From NCBI GenBank assembly GCA_016933025.1, contig JAFGBT010000003.1, positions 83,153-147,152 of the forward strand: a stretch of DNA of 64,000 nucleotides, written 5' to 3'. The position numbers were made by a program, and so were the translations under genes. This DNA comes from Spirochaetota bacterium (GTDB lineage: Bacteria > Spirochaetota > UBA4802 > UBA5550). A model generated the notes under the pieces. It saw only the letters and a list, made by a program, of their open reading frames with translations, was not told the origin of the DNA and made no database searches. Position 1 is the stretch's first letter; each line of letters starts with the position of its first letter. This document shows, one piece after another, positions 52,401 to 60,414 of this stretch.

Positions 52401-52992
52401 CGAAGACGGAAGCGCAGATTGCGAGATGCAAGTGACCTTTTTCGGCTCAAGCGGGGGTATTCGGTCATTTTTCGACGACCCTCGAAGTCTTGAAGAATCG
52501 GTGCATAAGTATTTCTCCGGAGCGGTTAAGGGCCTGAGCATTGACGGATTTACAGTGGAAAACCTGGACGATATCGGCACGCATTTCAGTATCGGGGCCA
52601 GGGGCACGGCGGCTGGCGTATCGGTTCCCGGCTCTCGTCAGCTCATACTGCAGCCGGTGTTGAGCAAGAGCGGTGTGTATGAGTATATCAGATCCCCCGG
52701 GCGTATACTGCCGCTGGTAATCGCCCATCCGATAAACGAGAAAGAGACGTATCGTTACACGCTCCCCGCTTCGTATGAGAGAGAGGAAATACGCAGGGAC
52801 CGTGAATGCAAAAGCAGGTTCGGCAGCGCCCGGATTGTCATAACAAAAAGGCCCGGCTCAATTTTGCTGGAGGCCGAAAAGAGTGTTTCCGTGCAATCGA
52901 CGGTCATTACCCCTGCCGAATACGGGGAATTTATGAATTTCTGCCTGGAATTACAGCGGATAGAAAATGATACGGTTATATTAAATAAATAG
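49429..52992 (+). CDS. Giant exported DUF3857-like protein with degenerate transglutaminase site
   Basis: A 1187-residue protein. Signal peptide within residues 1-31 (CLAAGLLAVFVAAHARA). Residues about 40-560 look like helical TPR-type repeats; about 600-800 resemble a DUF3857 beta domain; about 840-945 match a transglutaminase-like core. In that core the usual catalytic GDCKD is replaced by GTPED (P883 for Cys) and the usual histidine by N925 (CFTNILLYV), while the Asp remains (D941 in IWLDF). It is therefore probably a non-catalytic binding domain. The start is GTG 49429; ATG 49459 is an alternative. It stands 68 nt after the small exported gene. Confidence 0.78.
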   Translation: MRQGVTWLRCMYTACLAAGLLAVFVAAHARAPGIEEREAAVIRSFSAGEYDGLKSALEKMLVEYPVHPISVLHYSTLFHLADLYGPEAVEKTAIKVQEAIAGSGDGHAGVCLLRFNCELENLRYRYDSRKAKVLTDRLVPIRIWKLWGPVRKYGPGDIDYPFSPEVMPGGDTRSWKRITVADQDGWLDPGKYVYPNSGVIYAAVSLRSTVPIKIRIFSTSVYRLFLNGREIARNTPGCRRAVRCVRVGRARGLTVMLKMSGSPLAKARMLVTDEQDISRDPEILHDQVFTDVCDASEELDYPHAQLQKEALLSAAGSMRLGLYFDDLESEESIPCYRDSLARSKSDFVSYLLAVALAARDGRDRGSSGYSDAWRIINEIRKLNPAFVPAALKHIEYLIEGRDYLNAYRKAARLVAGAPKYPYAGAVLLKLLNFLGYEAEFEESAALLGKRFPACLYIIEEKAAYYKKRDRNRFIDISLDIVRRKFTTERVRTVIREYSSRGDYGRALALAREYNFNNDFTSDIVDLHIRKRDLEAAREQIFRAILTSDNPYLYYALGVIDIMRSDDPSMYLQKMLSIGPSYFTVSDYLKYINDGGFDNPFRQYLNGPENINASWFKKVDHHYPSSVLYRGRIFILNKDGSSRVYCEEVIHVGSDRGVRRWGDVKIPYRGTFRPVHLKVYNEKGSAADSYTVQKIRGDVYVNINSLKKNSIIHLSYIVDNPLATPRGSALFSLPLELLQQYEEPVGAVSIKVIAPDEMKVNFFMKDRENIVESRAGGLKQYAIAINGIPPVKEELFSGGRENVLYYFSFSTLRGFEDFTSWYNGLRAERNRPLDSVPGQLRKDNLEETIAAVHEYVQREIELQKNVLYYPDYPENTLFRRRGTPEDRTLLGMAMLDHLGIKSYIAFVRNKFLPAAGDPVFLDCFTNILLYVPLDINNAIWLDFSRRFLPCGATAGTVSGAEALVLVGDSYKTITVKSRDQRSTEGRYTIVLSEDGSADCEMQVTFFGSSGGIRSFFDDPRSLEESVHKYFSGAVKGLSIDGFTVENLDDIGTHFSIGARGTAAGVSVPGSRQLILQPVLSKSGVYEYIRSPGRILPLVIAHPINEKETYRYTLPASYEREEIRRDRECKSRFGSARIVITKRPGSILLEAEKSVSVQSTVITPAEYGEFMNFCLELQRIENDTVILNK

Positions 52993-53011
52993 ATTGCCCG
53001 CGACCGTGCTT

Positions 53012-53113
53012 TTAATTTTTTTTGGCAATCTTTTCTTTCAATGATTTTTTTCTTCTTTTGATTTGTTTCTTAGCCCGCGCGCGTTTTTCTCTCGCATTAT
53101 ATTGTTTTCCCAA
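53012..53113 (-). CDS. Tiny basic protein (33 aa)
   Basis: A 33-residue, strongly basic protein (MGKQYNAREKRARAK... ending in KEKIAKKN) that starts at TTG 53113 with a perfect GGAGGT (53124-53119) 5 nt upstream. The frame is open farther upstream to 53269 but that part overlaps a GC-rich leader and lacks a ribosome binding site. Short lysine/arginine-rich proteins of this kind occur in several bacterial phyla as uncharacterised, possibly ribosome-associated proteins; the resemblance is by composition only. A good promoter lies about 120 nt upstream. Confidence 0.6.
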   Translation of the reverse strand: MGKQYNAREKRARAKKQIKRRKKSLKEKIAKKN

Positions 53114-53241
53114 CGGTGACCTCCGGTTGATTGAATAGGCAGGAACTACACACTCACTAGCCTTTGCTGATGAACCCCCTGCCGCAGACGGGGGTGGTCG
53201 CAACCCTGTATGTTTACTGCCGGAACAATAATGATGCAAAC

Positions 53242-53269
53242 AAAATATTTTGACGAATATCTTTGTCAA
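53242..53269 (-). promoter_or_regulatory. Promoter of the tiny basic protein gene
   Basis: On the minus strand: TTGACA (53269-53264), 16 nt spacer, TATTTT (53247-53242). Transcription from here would give a leader of about 110 nt, containing the inverted repeat CCCCC-N10-GGGGG near 53180-53205. Confidence 0.5.
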
Positions 53270-53383
53270 CCCAAAATATGATTATTTTCTGATATTTGAA
53301 TTATGGTTGCAAATTTTATCGATACCTATATACTATATATGCACTGATGGTTTGGATGATTGCGTCTCCACCGGAGGATGGTT

Positions 53384-54259
53384 ATGAAGCTAAATAACGA
53401 GGCAAAGGTCGGCCTTATGATAACCGTAAGCTTTACCGTGTTTATCATACTGGTCGCGCTCCTGGCACGTATTAATATCTCCCGATCCGGGTATACTCTC
53501 CGGGTATATTTCAGTTTTTTGAACGATCTCCGGATTGAAGCCCCGGTTAAAATCGCGGGGGGCATCAAGATTGGATACGTCCGGTCAATAAAACAATCGG
53601 GTGAAAAAACAGAAGTAACCCTCTGGATTGAAAAGAAATACGCGCTTATCAAGAACACCAAGTTTGCAATATTCACGTCCGGGCTGATCGGAGAAAAGTA
53701 CATCAACGTATTTGTTCCACCGTCGAGCGATGTGGAGGAGTTTCTCATGGACGGAGACAAATTATACGGACTCGACCCGGCAAGTTTTGATCAGATGATG
53801 ATGACCTTCCAGAGCTTCATGCAGGACGAGAGCGGCGGGCAGGTGCTGGCCGAAATATTTCAGAATTCCAAGAAGTTCGTAGGAAACCTTAATAAGATAG
53901 CCGACGAAAACCGGTATGACATACGGCAGTCAATCATGTCTGCAAAGGAGACCATCGCAAACCTGAATTTACAGTCAAAGGTGATGATGGCGAACATAAA
54001 CAAGTTTTCCAAAAATATGGCGGATCTCTCTGAAAAAAACAGGGACGACATCAATATAACGCTCAGAAACCTCTCAGAAACCTCGACCAACCTGAATAAA
54101 ATCGTGTTCAGGATCGAGAAGGGCCGCGGAACGCTTGGTCGCCTCCTGAATGAAGAGGACATATACAACAACCTGCGCGATGCGTCGATTGCCGCAAAAG
54201 ACCTGTTCCGGCAGCTCAAGCAGGACCCGTCGAAACTATTCTTCAGAACACAGAATTGA
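53384..54259 (+). CDS. mlaD: MlaD/MCE-family lipid transport protein
   Basis: A 291-residue protein with one N-terminal membrane helix (about 10-30) and an MCE domain (about 37-115: YFSFLNDLRIEAPVKIAGG, IGYVRSIKQ, GLIGEKYINV). The rest is helical and probably coiled (NLNKIADENRYDIRQS, NDDINITLRNL pattern). MCE proteins form the periplasmic hexamer of phospholipid transport between membranes. ATG 53384 has GGAGG about 8 nt upstream. No MlaE or MlaF ABC partner is adjacent; radA follows after 2 nt. Confidence 0.9.
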   Translation: MKLNNEAKVGLMITVSFTVFIILVALLARINISRSGYTLRVYFSFLNDLRIEAPVKIAGGIKIGYVRSIKQSGEKTEVTLWIEKKYALIKNTKFAIFTSGLIGEKYINVFVPPSSDVEEFLMDGDKLYGLDPASFDQMMMTFQSFMQDESGGQVLAEIFQNSKKFVGNLNKIADENRYDIRQSIMSAKETIANLNLQSKVMMANINKFSKNMADLSEKNRDDINITLRNLSETSTNLNKIVFRIEKGRGTLGRLLNEEDIYNNLRDASIAAKDLFRQLKQDPSKLFFRTQN

Positions 54260-54261
54260 CC

Positions 54262-55596
54262 ATGGCACGCAACAGGAAGTCCTATATTTGCAAAGCCTGC
54301 GGGTCCGATTTCCCCAAGTGGCAGGGGAAATGCCCTGTCTGCGGCGAGTGGAATACCATCAGCGAGAATGAAGCGCCGCCGGGCCGGACCGGCGCTGCAC
54401 CACAGGCCGATCTGTTCCAGCTATCCGCGGTCGGGCGTGAGACGGTGCGGCGTATTCAGACGGGCATGGGCGAATTCAATCTCGTGTGCGGGGGCGGCGT
54501 CGTACCGGGCTCTGTGATCCTCATCGGCGGCGAGCCGGGCATCGGCAAATCGACCCTTGCGCTCCAGATCGCCGGGTATTTCAAGACGCTCTACATCTCC
54601 GGGGAGGAATCCCCGGCGCAGATCCGGATACGGGCGGAACGGGTCGGGTCGACTGCCGACACCATACAGCTTTCGACGGCAACCGACGTCGGGCAGATCA
54701 CAGATCTTGCAGCGTCCCTGAAGCCTGAGTGCATAATCATCGATTCGATCCAGACACTGTATTCGCCGGACATTCCCGGGCTCAAGGGTTCGGTGAGCCA
54801 GATCAGGGAATCGGCGGCGCGCCTGGCCGAGGCGGCTAAACGGCAGGGCGCGGTCCTGATTCTTATCGGTCACATCACAAAGGAGGGGACGATCGCCGGT
54901 CCCAAGCTTCTTGAGCATCTGGTTGACACGGTTCTCTATTTCGAGGGAAATTTTTCCCGGGAGTTCCGGGTGCTCAGAGCCTTCAAGAACCGTTACGGCT
55001 CCGTGAACGAGATCGGTCTGTTCCGCATGGAGGAGCGGGGCCTCGTGGAGGTAACGGACAAGAACAGGATCTTCCTCAACCCGTACCTCTCCTCGGCGCC
55101 GGGAAACGCGGTCTCCGCTGCGGTTGAAGGAAGCCGGATTATCCTCTTCGAAGTACAGTCCCTGGTGACCGCCTCGTCATTCCCCAATCCCCGGAGGATG
55201 GCCGACGGATTTGAACTGAACCGGCTGATACTGATAACCGCCGTGCTTGAAAAACACGCGGGGCTCAGATTGAACGCGCATGATGTTTTCATTAATGTAT
55301 CCGGCGGGTTTCAGATAAACGACACGGCGGCCGACCTGGCGGTGGCGGTGTCGATCGCTTCAAGCCTGAAAAACACGGCGGTGCCGAACGGTGTCGGATT
55401 CCTCGGCGAGATATCGCTTTCAGGCGAGATACGTCCGGTATCCCTCTGCGGGAGGAGGATACAGGAGTTCAGGCACTCGGGATTCAGGAGGCTGATACTT
55501 CCGGATGCAGAGCTTGAGGAGGCAAAGGCCGCAGGTTTCGAGGGAGAGGTGAGCGGGATACGGACGATCCGGGACGCGCTTGACAGGATTTTCTAG
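54262..55596 (+). CDS. radA: DNA repair protein RadA
   Basis: A 444-residue RecA-like ATPase of recombination. N-terminal zinc finger: CKACGSDFPKWQGKCPVCGEW; Walker A GGEPGIGKST; the RadA signature KNRYGSVNEIG; and a C-terminal Lon-like domain with GGFQINDTAADLAVAVSIASS. ATG 54262 is 2 nt after mlaD; TTG 54256 is an unlikely alternative. It helps branch migration and the processing of recombination intermediates. Confidence 0.95.
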   Translation: MARNRKSYICKACGSDFPKWQGKCPVCGEWNTISENEAPPGRTGAAPQADLFQLSAVGRETVRRIQTGMGEFNLVCGGGVVPGSVILIGGEPGIGKSTLALQIAGYFKTLYISGEESPAQIRIRAERVGSTADTIQLSTATDVGQITDLAASLKPECIIIDSIQTLYSPDIPGLKGSVSQIRESAARLAEAAKRQGAVLILIGHITKEGTIAGPKLLEHLVDTVLYFEGNFSREFRVLRAFKNRYGSVNEIGLFRMEERGLVEVTDKNRIFLNPYLSSAPGNAVSAAVEGSRIILFEVQSLVTASSFPNPRRMADGFELNRLILITAVLEKHAGLRLNAHDVFINVSGGFQINDTAADLAVAVSIASSLKNTAVPNGVGFLGEISLSGEIRPVSLCGRRIQEFRHSGFRRLILPDAELEEAKAAGFEGEVSGIRTIRDALDRIF

Positions 55597-55643
55597 GACA
55601 GACCCAAGAGACAACGGTGAGCACATAAAATACAGGCAGGGAC

Positions 55644-56612
55644 ATGATGAAGAAAAAGCCATTGGTCATTGCACACCGCGGCGCATGCGGATATCTACCG
55701 GAGCATACGCTCGAGGGCAAGGCCCTCGCATTTGCGATGGGGCCTGATTTCGTCGAGCTTGACGCCATCCTTACGCGTGACGACCGGGCGATCGTCTTCC
55801 ATGACCATTACCTTGACGCCATGACTGACGTCGCGGAAAAGTTCCCGGACAGGAAAAGAAATGACGGGTGGCATTACGCCGTCGATTTTTCCCTGTCCGA
55901 GGTCAAATCGCTGCGCCTGCATGAGCGAATCAATCCCGATACGGGAACAGCGGTCTATCCCGGCAGGTTTCCGGCTTCATCGCAGGTCCGCTTTGAAATC
56001 CCCACGCTTGAGGAGGAAATCGAGCTGATACAGGGACTCAACACGAGCATGGGGAGGCAGGTGGGAATCTACCTGGAGCCGAAAGGTCCGGCATTCCACA
56101 GGAAAGAGGGCAAGTGCATAGAGGACGCGGTCATTAATATTTTCAGGGAGTTCGGCTACACCGGCAGGGATTCAAGATGCTATATTCAGAGCTTTCTGCC
56201 TGAAAGCATACGGTACATGAAAGATACGCTGAAAAGCGATCTCACCATGGTGCAGCTCATCGGCGACAGCACATGGAAAGAAACACCGGGCGTTGATTAC
56301 TACCGGATGCTGACGCCGGAGGGGCTGGACCAGGTAGCAGGCTATGCTGACCTCATCGGGCCTTGGATGAACCAGATAGTCAGGGACGCGGGCACGGGCC
56401 GCGAACCCGAATATACAAATCTGGTTGAGCTCGCCCACAAGAGGAAGCTGGATGTGCACCCCTATACGTTCAGGGTGGACGCGCTTCCCTCGTACGTAAA
56501 GAGCTTTGACGATCTCCTCGGAATATTTTTTCTTAAGATGGGTGTGGACGGGATATTCACCGATTTCCCCGACAGGGCGTCAGGTTTTCTGAAGCGATCC
56601 GGTCTCCGGTGA
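55644..56612 (+). CDS. glpQ: Glycerophosphodiester phosphodiesterase (GlpQ-like)
   Basis: A 322-residue TIM-barrel phosphodiesterase. Catalytic motifs: IAHRGACGYLPEHT (H11-R12), FVELDAILTRD (E38, D40) and VFHDHYLDAMT; later IYLEPKGP and DGIFTDFP. It hydrolyses glycerophosphodiesters to glycerol-3-phosphate. There is no obvious signal peptide, so it may be cytoplasmic, unlike periplasmic GlpQ; the length is close to GlpQ. It is convergent with a Cys-rich protein gene with no gap. Confidence 0.9.
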   Translation: MMKKKPLVIAHRGACGYLPEHTLEGKALAFAMGPDFVELDAILTRDDRAIVFHDHYLDAMTDVAEKFPDRKRNDGWHYAVDFSLSEVKSLRLHERINPDTGTAVYPGRFPASSQVRFEIPTLEEEIELIQGLNTSMGRQVGIYLEPKGPAFHRKEGKCIEDAVINIFREFGYTGRDSRCYIQSFLPESIRYMKDTLKSDLTMVQLIGDSTWKETPGVDYYRMLTPEGLDQVAGYADLIGPWMNQIVRDAGTGREPEYTNLVELAHKRKLDVHPYTFRVDALPSYVKSFDDLLGIFFLKMGVDGIFTDFPDRASGFLKRSGLR

Positions 56613-57299
56613 TCAGAGGTTGTGCTCGATTGCCGCGGTAATCTCCCTTTTTTCCTCTATTGTTTCTTTTGTATCGCATGCGAGCGAGAATTTCTCTTTT
56701 GCGCTGTTGAATTCAGACAGGGAATAATAAAAAATCGGGCCGGGGCAGCGCGCCAGCCGGCCGGCGTGTACCGAGAGACAGTCCTCCAATATTTTTTTTC
56801 TCACCCCGGGCCTCTCAAATATGTAATAATAGCGACTGTTCAGCAATTCAATGATCCATGCGGTGGATTCCGGGTCAATGATCGAGATGGAATAGAGGTA
56901 CCAGTCGTGGATGAGTTCGATGATTGTTTTTTTCTGGACCGCGGTCAGGAGCGAATGGGCGGGACAGAGGAAACCGTTGCAGATTTTTTCGCCGAAAAAT
57001 GAATCCCTTCTCATTGCCTCGCCCCGGTACAGGGGATGGAGCAGGCAGCCGGGCCTTCTGCTGAAAATATATCCCTGGTGCGGGCATATATAGGAGGTCC
57101 TGTCCCTGACGTCGCGGCCATGACCCTGGTCGGTGCTGTCATCATCCGATATGAACGTTGAAGACCGCGCGGCTCCGTCCGATAAAAATCCGGAGAGGTT
57201 CTCCCTGGAGATATCGGTGAAATTAAAGAGGCCGCAGCAGGCGGAGCAGCTTTTCCTGTCGTCGGGCTGGCAGAGTATTATCGATTCATAATTATTCAT
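56613..57299 (-). CDS. Cysteine-rich protein, possible Fe-S or zinc binder (unknown)
   Basis: A 228-residue cytoplasmic protein. No named family is recognised with confidence. The N-terminal half has clustered cysteines in CSACCGLFNF (residues 18-27), YICPHQGYIF, GCLLHPL and CNGFLCPAH, reminiscent of YkgJ-type CxxCxxxCC zinc/iron-chelating proteins. The C-terminal half is helical. It lies between glpQ and aconitase; it is 48 nt from the aconitase gene on the same strand, so co-transcription is possible. Confidence 0.72.
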   Translation of the reverse strand: MNNYESIILCQPDDRKSCSACCGLFNFTDISRENLSGFLSDGAARSSTFISDDDSTDQGHGRDVRDRTSYICPHQGYIFSRRPGCLLHPLYRGEAMRRDSFFGEKICNGFLCPAHSLLTAVQKKTIIELIHDWYLYSISIIDPESTAWIIELLNSRYYYIFERPGVRKKILEDCLSVHAGRLARCPGPIFYYSLSEFNSAKEKFSLACDTKETIEEKREITAAIEHNL

Positions 57300-57347
57300 G
57301 GTGGTATGAGTCCGCCCGTGAAGTACCGGGATGGCCGCGCGGTTTGA

Positions 57348-59282
57348 TCAGGCGCTGAATTTTTTCCTGGTATAATTCAGAAGGCCGCCCGCGACAAGGA
57401 TCGCCCGCTGCCGCTCGGAGAGCGAAAGAACGAACTCGTAGTCCGCGCCGCCGATCGTAATTCCGAGCGAGTCCCTCTCCTTGATCGCTGCAATGAGGCC
57501 CCGGGCGATGATGCTGTCCCCGACATTAATCCGTGTGTAATCATTCGGGTTTTTGAACACCAGCGGGACGATCCCGAAGTTGATCAGGTTGCCCGAGTGG
57601 ATTCTCTCGAATGACTTCGCGATCACCACGCGCACGCCGAGGTACATCGGGCATATTGCCGCGTGCTCGCGGCTTGAGCCCTGGCCGTAGCTCAGACCCC
57701 CGGCGATGACCGTGTATATCCCCTTCAGCCTGTCGGCGAGGGCGCGCCGCGAGAATTCCGGGTCAACGTGCTCGAATACGTATTCCGCGTATTTCGGGAT
57801 GTTCGACCGGTATTTGAGCCGCGGGCCGGCCGGCATGATATGATCGGTGGTAATATTATCGCCCACCTTGAGGCCGATGACGCCCTGGAGCTCATCGGCA
57901 AGCGGAGAGGTGCGGGGAGGCTCGCCGATGTTCGGGCCCCGCACTATATCCGGCGCATTGTCTGCCGGAGGAATGATCATGGAATCGTCGATGATGAATT
58001 GCCTGGGCATTGCGATGTCCGGATATTCCTTTGCCGGGCGATCCAGCGGGTTCGTCAGCGAGCCGCTCACGGCAGAGAGGGCGGCCGTTTCGGGGCTCAC
58101 CAGGTACACTTCGGCGGAGGCGGTCCCCGACCGTCCCTCGAAGTTCCGGTTATTGGTCCGCAGTGACACGCCGCCGCTCTGGGGCGCCTGTCCCGCCCCG
58201 ATGCAGAAGCCGCAGGCCGATTCCATGATACGGGCGCCGCTCCCTATGATGTCTGCAAGGGCGCCGTTTCGGGCGATCATTTCAAACACCTGCCGGGATC
58301 CGGGCGCGACGATACAGCTTACCCCAGGCGCCACCTTTTTGCCCCTGAGTATCCGTGCCACGGTCATCAGGTCTTTATAGGACGAGTTGGTGCAGCTTCC
58401 GATGGCCACCTGCTGGACCGGCATGCCGGCCAGCTCGGAAATTTTTTTGATTTTGCCGGGGGAATGGGGGGCCGCTGCGAGGGGCTCAACGGCGGACAGG
58501 TCGATGTCGATGAGCCGCTCGTATCCGGCGTCCAGGTCGGGAAGGATCTCGCGCCAAGCGTCCCCCCTGGCCTGTGCCTTGAGGAACCGTCGCGTGACGT
58601 CGTCGCTCGGAAAGATTGAGGTGGTCACGCCCAGCTCGGCCCCCATGTTGGTGATGGTCGCGCGCTCGGGCACGGACAGGCCCGCAACACCGTCGCCGGT
58701 GTATTCGAGCACGGTACCGACGTTGCCCCTGGTGCCGAGGATGCCGAGCACGGTGAGGATGATGTCTTTCGCCGTGACCCAGGCCCTGAGGCGGCCGGTG
58801 AGCCGCACGTTAATGACGCGGGGAGCGGTCAGGTAGAAGGGCCCGCCGCCCATGGCCACCGCCACATCGAGGCCGCCGGCGCCTATGGCGATCATCCCGA
58901 TGCCGCCGCCGGTCGGGGTATGGCTGTCCGAGCCGAGGAGGGTCGCGCCCGGCCTGCCGAACCGCTCGAGGTGCACCTGATGGCAGATGCCGTTGCCGGC
59001 CCGGGAAAAATGTATTCCGAACCGGGCGTTCATGGTCTGGAGGTAGGCATGGTCGTCGGCGTTTTCAAATCCCATCTGGATGGTGTTGTGGTCGACATAG
59101 GAAACAGAGATCTCCGTTTTGACCCTGGGGATGCCAAGGGCCTCGAACTGGAGGTAGGCCATGGTGCCGGTCGCGTCCTGGGTAAGCGTCTGATCGATCC
59201 GTATGCCGATTTCGCTTCCAGGGGAAAGGGTCCCTTCGACGACATGATCGCGCAGGATTTTATAACATACAGAATGTCCCAT
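57348..59282 (-). CDS. acn: Aconitate hydratase
   Basis: A 644-residue aconitase of the short putative bacterial type. It catalyses citrate/isocitrate isomerisation in the TCA cycle. Fe-S ligands: C in IGSCTNSSYKDL and the pair in ESACGFCIGAG. Substrate motifs GSDSHTPTGGGIG and SYGQGSSREHAA are present. The first 440 residues are the large domains and the last 190 the mobile swivel domain. AAGGTAA lies before ATG 59282. It may also be a homoaconitase-like enzyme, but length and motifs favour aconitase. Confidence 0.93.
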   Translation of the reverse strand: MGHSVCYKILRDHVVEGTLSPGSEIGIRIDQTLTQDATGTMAYLQFEALGIPRVKTEISVSYVDHNTIQMGFENADDHAYLQTMNARFGIHFSRAGNGICHQVHLERFGRPGATLLGSDSHTPTGGGIGMIAIGAGGLDVAVAMGGGPFYLTAPRVINVRLTGRLRAWVTAKDIILTVLGILGTRGNVGTVLEYTGDGVAGLSVPERATITNMGAELGVTTSIFPSDDVTRRFLKAQARGDAWREILPDLDAGYERLIDIDLSAVEPLAAAPHSPGKIKKISELAGMPVQQVAIGSCTNSSYKDLMTVARILRGKKVAPGVSCIVAPGSRQVFEMIARNGALADIIGSGARIMESACGFCIGAGQAPQSGGVSLRTNNRNFEGRSGTASAEVYLVSPETAALSAVSGSLTNPLDRPAKEYPDIAMPRQFIIDDSMIIPPADNAPDIVRGPNIGEPPRTSPLADELQGVIGLKVGDNITTDHIMPAGPRLKYRSNIPKYAEYVFEHVDPEFSRRALADRLKGIYTVIAGGLSYGQGSSREHAAICPMYLGVRVVIAKSFERIHSGNLINFGIVPLVFKNPNDYTRINVGDSIIARGLIAAIKERDSLGITIGGADYEFVLSLSERQRAILVAGGLLNYTRKKFSA

Positions 59283-59382
59283 GTATTTACCTTCAGGTCG
59301 GTAATTCCGAATGATTTGATCTTGCTGTTCCCCTCATTCTTTTCAACTACTTTTTCGACATGATGGTGATTTGGCGGTCAAT

Positions 59383-59709
59383 ATGCGGCAGGATAGCGCC
59401 GATACATTAGACATGAGAATATCTGCCGGAATTGCCGAAATAAACGTCAACAACCCTGCTGCGCCGGAGCGTGCATCGGAGCGTTTCTACGTGTGGCCTG
59501 CCTATAACGCGGGGAGGGTCCAGCAGGTCAGGGGCTTGACGCGGCGTCCCGAACCGGAAATTCTGTATATCAAGCCCTCTCCCGAGGAAAGGGATAGTAT
59601 TCTCGGCATGTCAAAAGAAAGATCACACCACGAGTATCTGCCCACCGGCAGGATCGGGAGAACCGCGCCGTACATCCGGCCCGGCTCGCTGTTTGAGGCC
59701 CTGGCGTAA
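59383..59709 (+). CDS. Small protein of unknown function (108 aa)
   Basis: No family recognised. ATG 59383 is used; a TTG at 59371 is also possible. The protein is polar, without signal peptide, with conserved-looking prolines and arginines (RPEPEILYIKPSPEERDSIL, ERSHHEYLPTGRIGRTAPYI shortened here to its pattern). It lies divergent to aconitase with about 100 nt between, and 24 nt before the end of the convergent RRM gene. The clean frame over its full length supports a gene, but evidence is moderate. Confidence 0.55.
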   Translation: MRQDSADTLDMRISAGIAEINVNNPAAPERASERFYVWPAYNAGRVQQVRGLTRRPEPEILYIKPSPEERDSILGMSKERSHHEYLPTGRIGRTAPYIRPGSLFEALA

Positions 59710-59732
59710 GGAGATTGCAGTAAGAAAAATAA

Positions 59733-59996
59733 TTACCTGCGGTGATTCCTGTTTCTTTTTTCATTTTTAAAAAACGCTTCATTAACCTTTAACTGGGTGT
59801 AATTGAGACTATATCCATTTAAAGAATTTCGCGCGTTTTCGGCTTCTGCCTGACTCGACATTTCAACAAACGCAAAGGCATTGTTCCCGATAATTTTAAC
59901 CTCAATCACGCTGCCGTATCCTGAAAATAACTCATGAAGCTGTTCTTTGCTTGTTGAATCGCTCAAGTTTCCGATATAAAGTGTTTTCCCCTGCAT
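59733..59996 (-). CDS. RNA-binding protein with one RRM domain
   Basis: An 87-residue protein made of a single RRM: RNP2 is LYIGNL (residues 6-11) and RNP1 is NAFAFVEM (near 39-46). A short basic tail follows (KNEKRNRNHRR). AAGGAG lies 7 nt before the ATG. Such glycine-poor bacterial RRM proteins, often cold-induced, bind single-stranded RNA. RNP1 has Ala at one aromatic position, a slight deviation. Confidence 0.9.
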   Translation of the reverse strand: MQGKTLYIGNLSDSTSKEQLHELFSGYGSVIEVKIIGNNAFAFVEMSSQAEAENARNSLNGYSLNYTQLKVNEAFFKNEKRNRNHRR

Positions 59997-60356
59997 GGAA
60001 AGCTCCTTGGTAGTGTATTTTGTTAATAATACTTTCTAATGGGGGTGCTACTGGACAAATCTGGGTGTGTATAACGCCTGTCAAGGCCTGATGAAAAGGA
60101 GATGCCCGATTGGTAATTTAAATATTATTAATCAATAATGACCATAATTGGAATATCGCAATATATTTCAATATAAATAAATAATTCCAGGATTTTTTGC
60201 CGGATCAGCAGTTTGTCGTTGTATTTGCAGTATATTCAATGGCTATCAGCTCAACCCGGGAAAAATCAAGGAATCTTCGTCACCAACCGTCCCAGTTCAG
60301 GAGATGGAATGGGCCTCATGAAGCCGCCGCTTAAATAATTTTTCATATTTTTATGC
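59997..60356. other. Gene-free AT-rich stretch
   Basis: About 360 nt between the RRM gene and the antitoxin promoter. I see no convincing gene, tRNA or terminator. A 31-codon ATG frame at 60239-60334 has no ribosome binding site and no recognisable product. Confidence 0.6.
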
Positions 60357-60385
60357 TTGCAAATTCTGACATTAAAATGTACATT
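60357..60385 (+). promoter_or_regulatory. Toxin-antitoxin promoter with TGTACA operator
   Basis: TTGCAA (60357-60362), 17 nt spacer and TACATT (60380-60385). The exact palindrome AATGTACATT (60376-60385) overlaps the -10 and contains TGTACA, the core hexamer of known YefM operators. This fits autorepression by the antitoxin encoded 30 nt downstream. Confidence 0.6.
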
Positions 60386-60414
60386 ATCATTATCAAGCAT
60401 TAAGGAGCATTTCA

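Noticed and set aside
53150..53230. Possible tmRNA or other structured RNA on the minus strand
   Set aside because: No tag frame, no tRNA-like end; only one short hairpin is visible.
53114..53269. Longer version (85 aa) of the tiny basic protein
   Set aside because: The upstream part spans the putative promoter and GC-rich leader; only the TTG at 53113 has a ribosome binding site.
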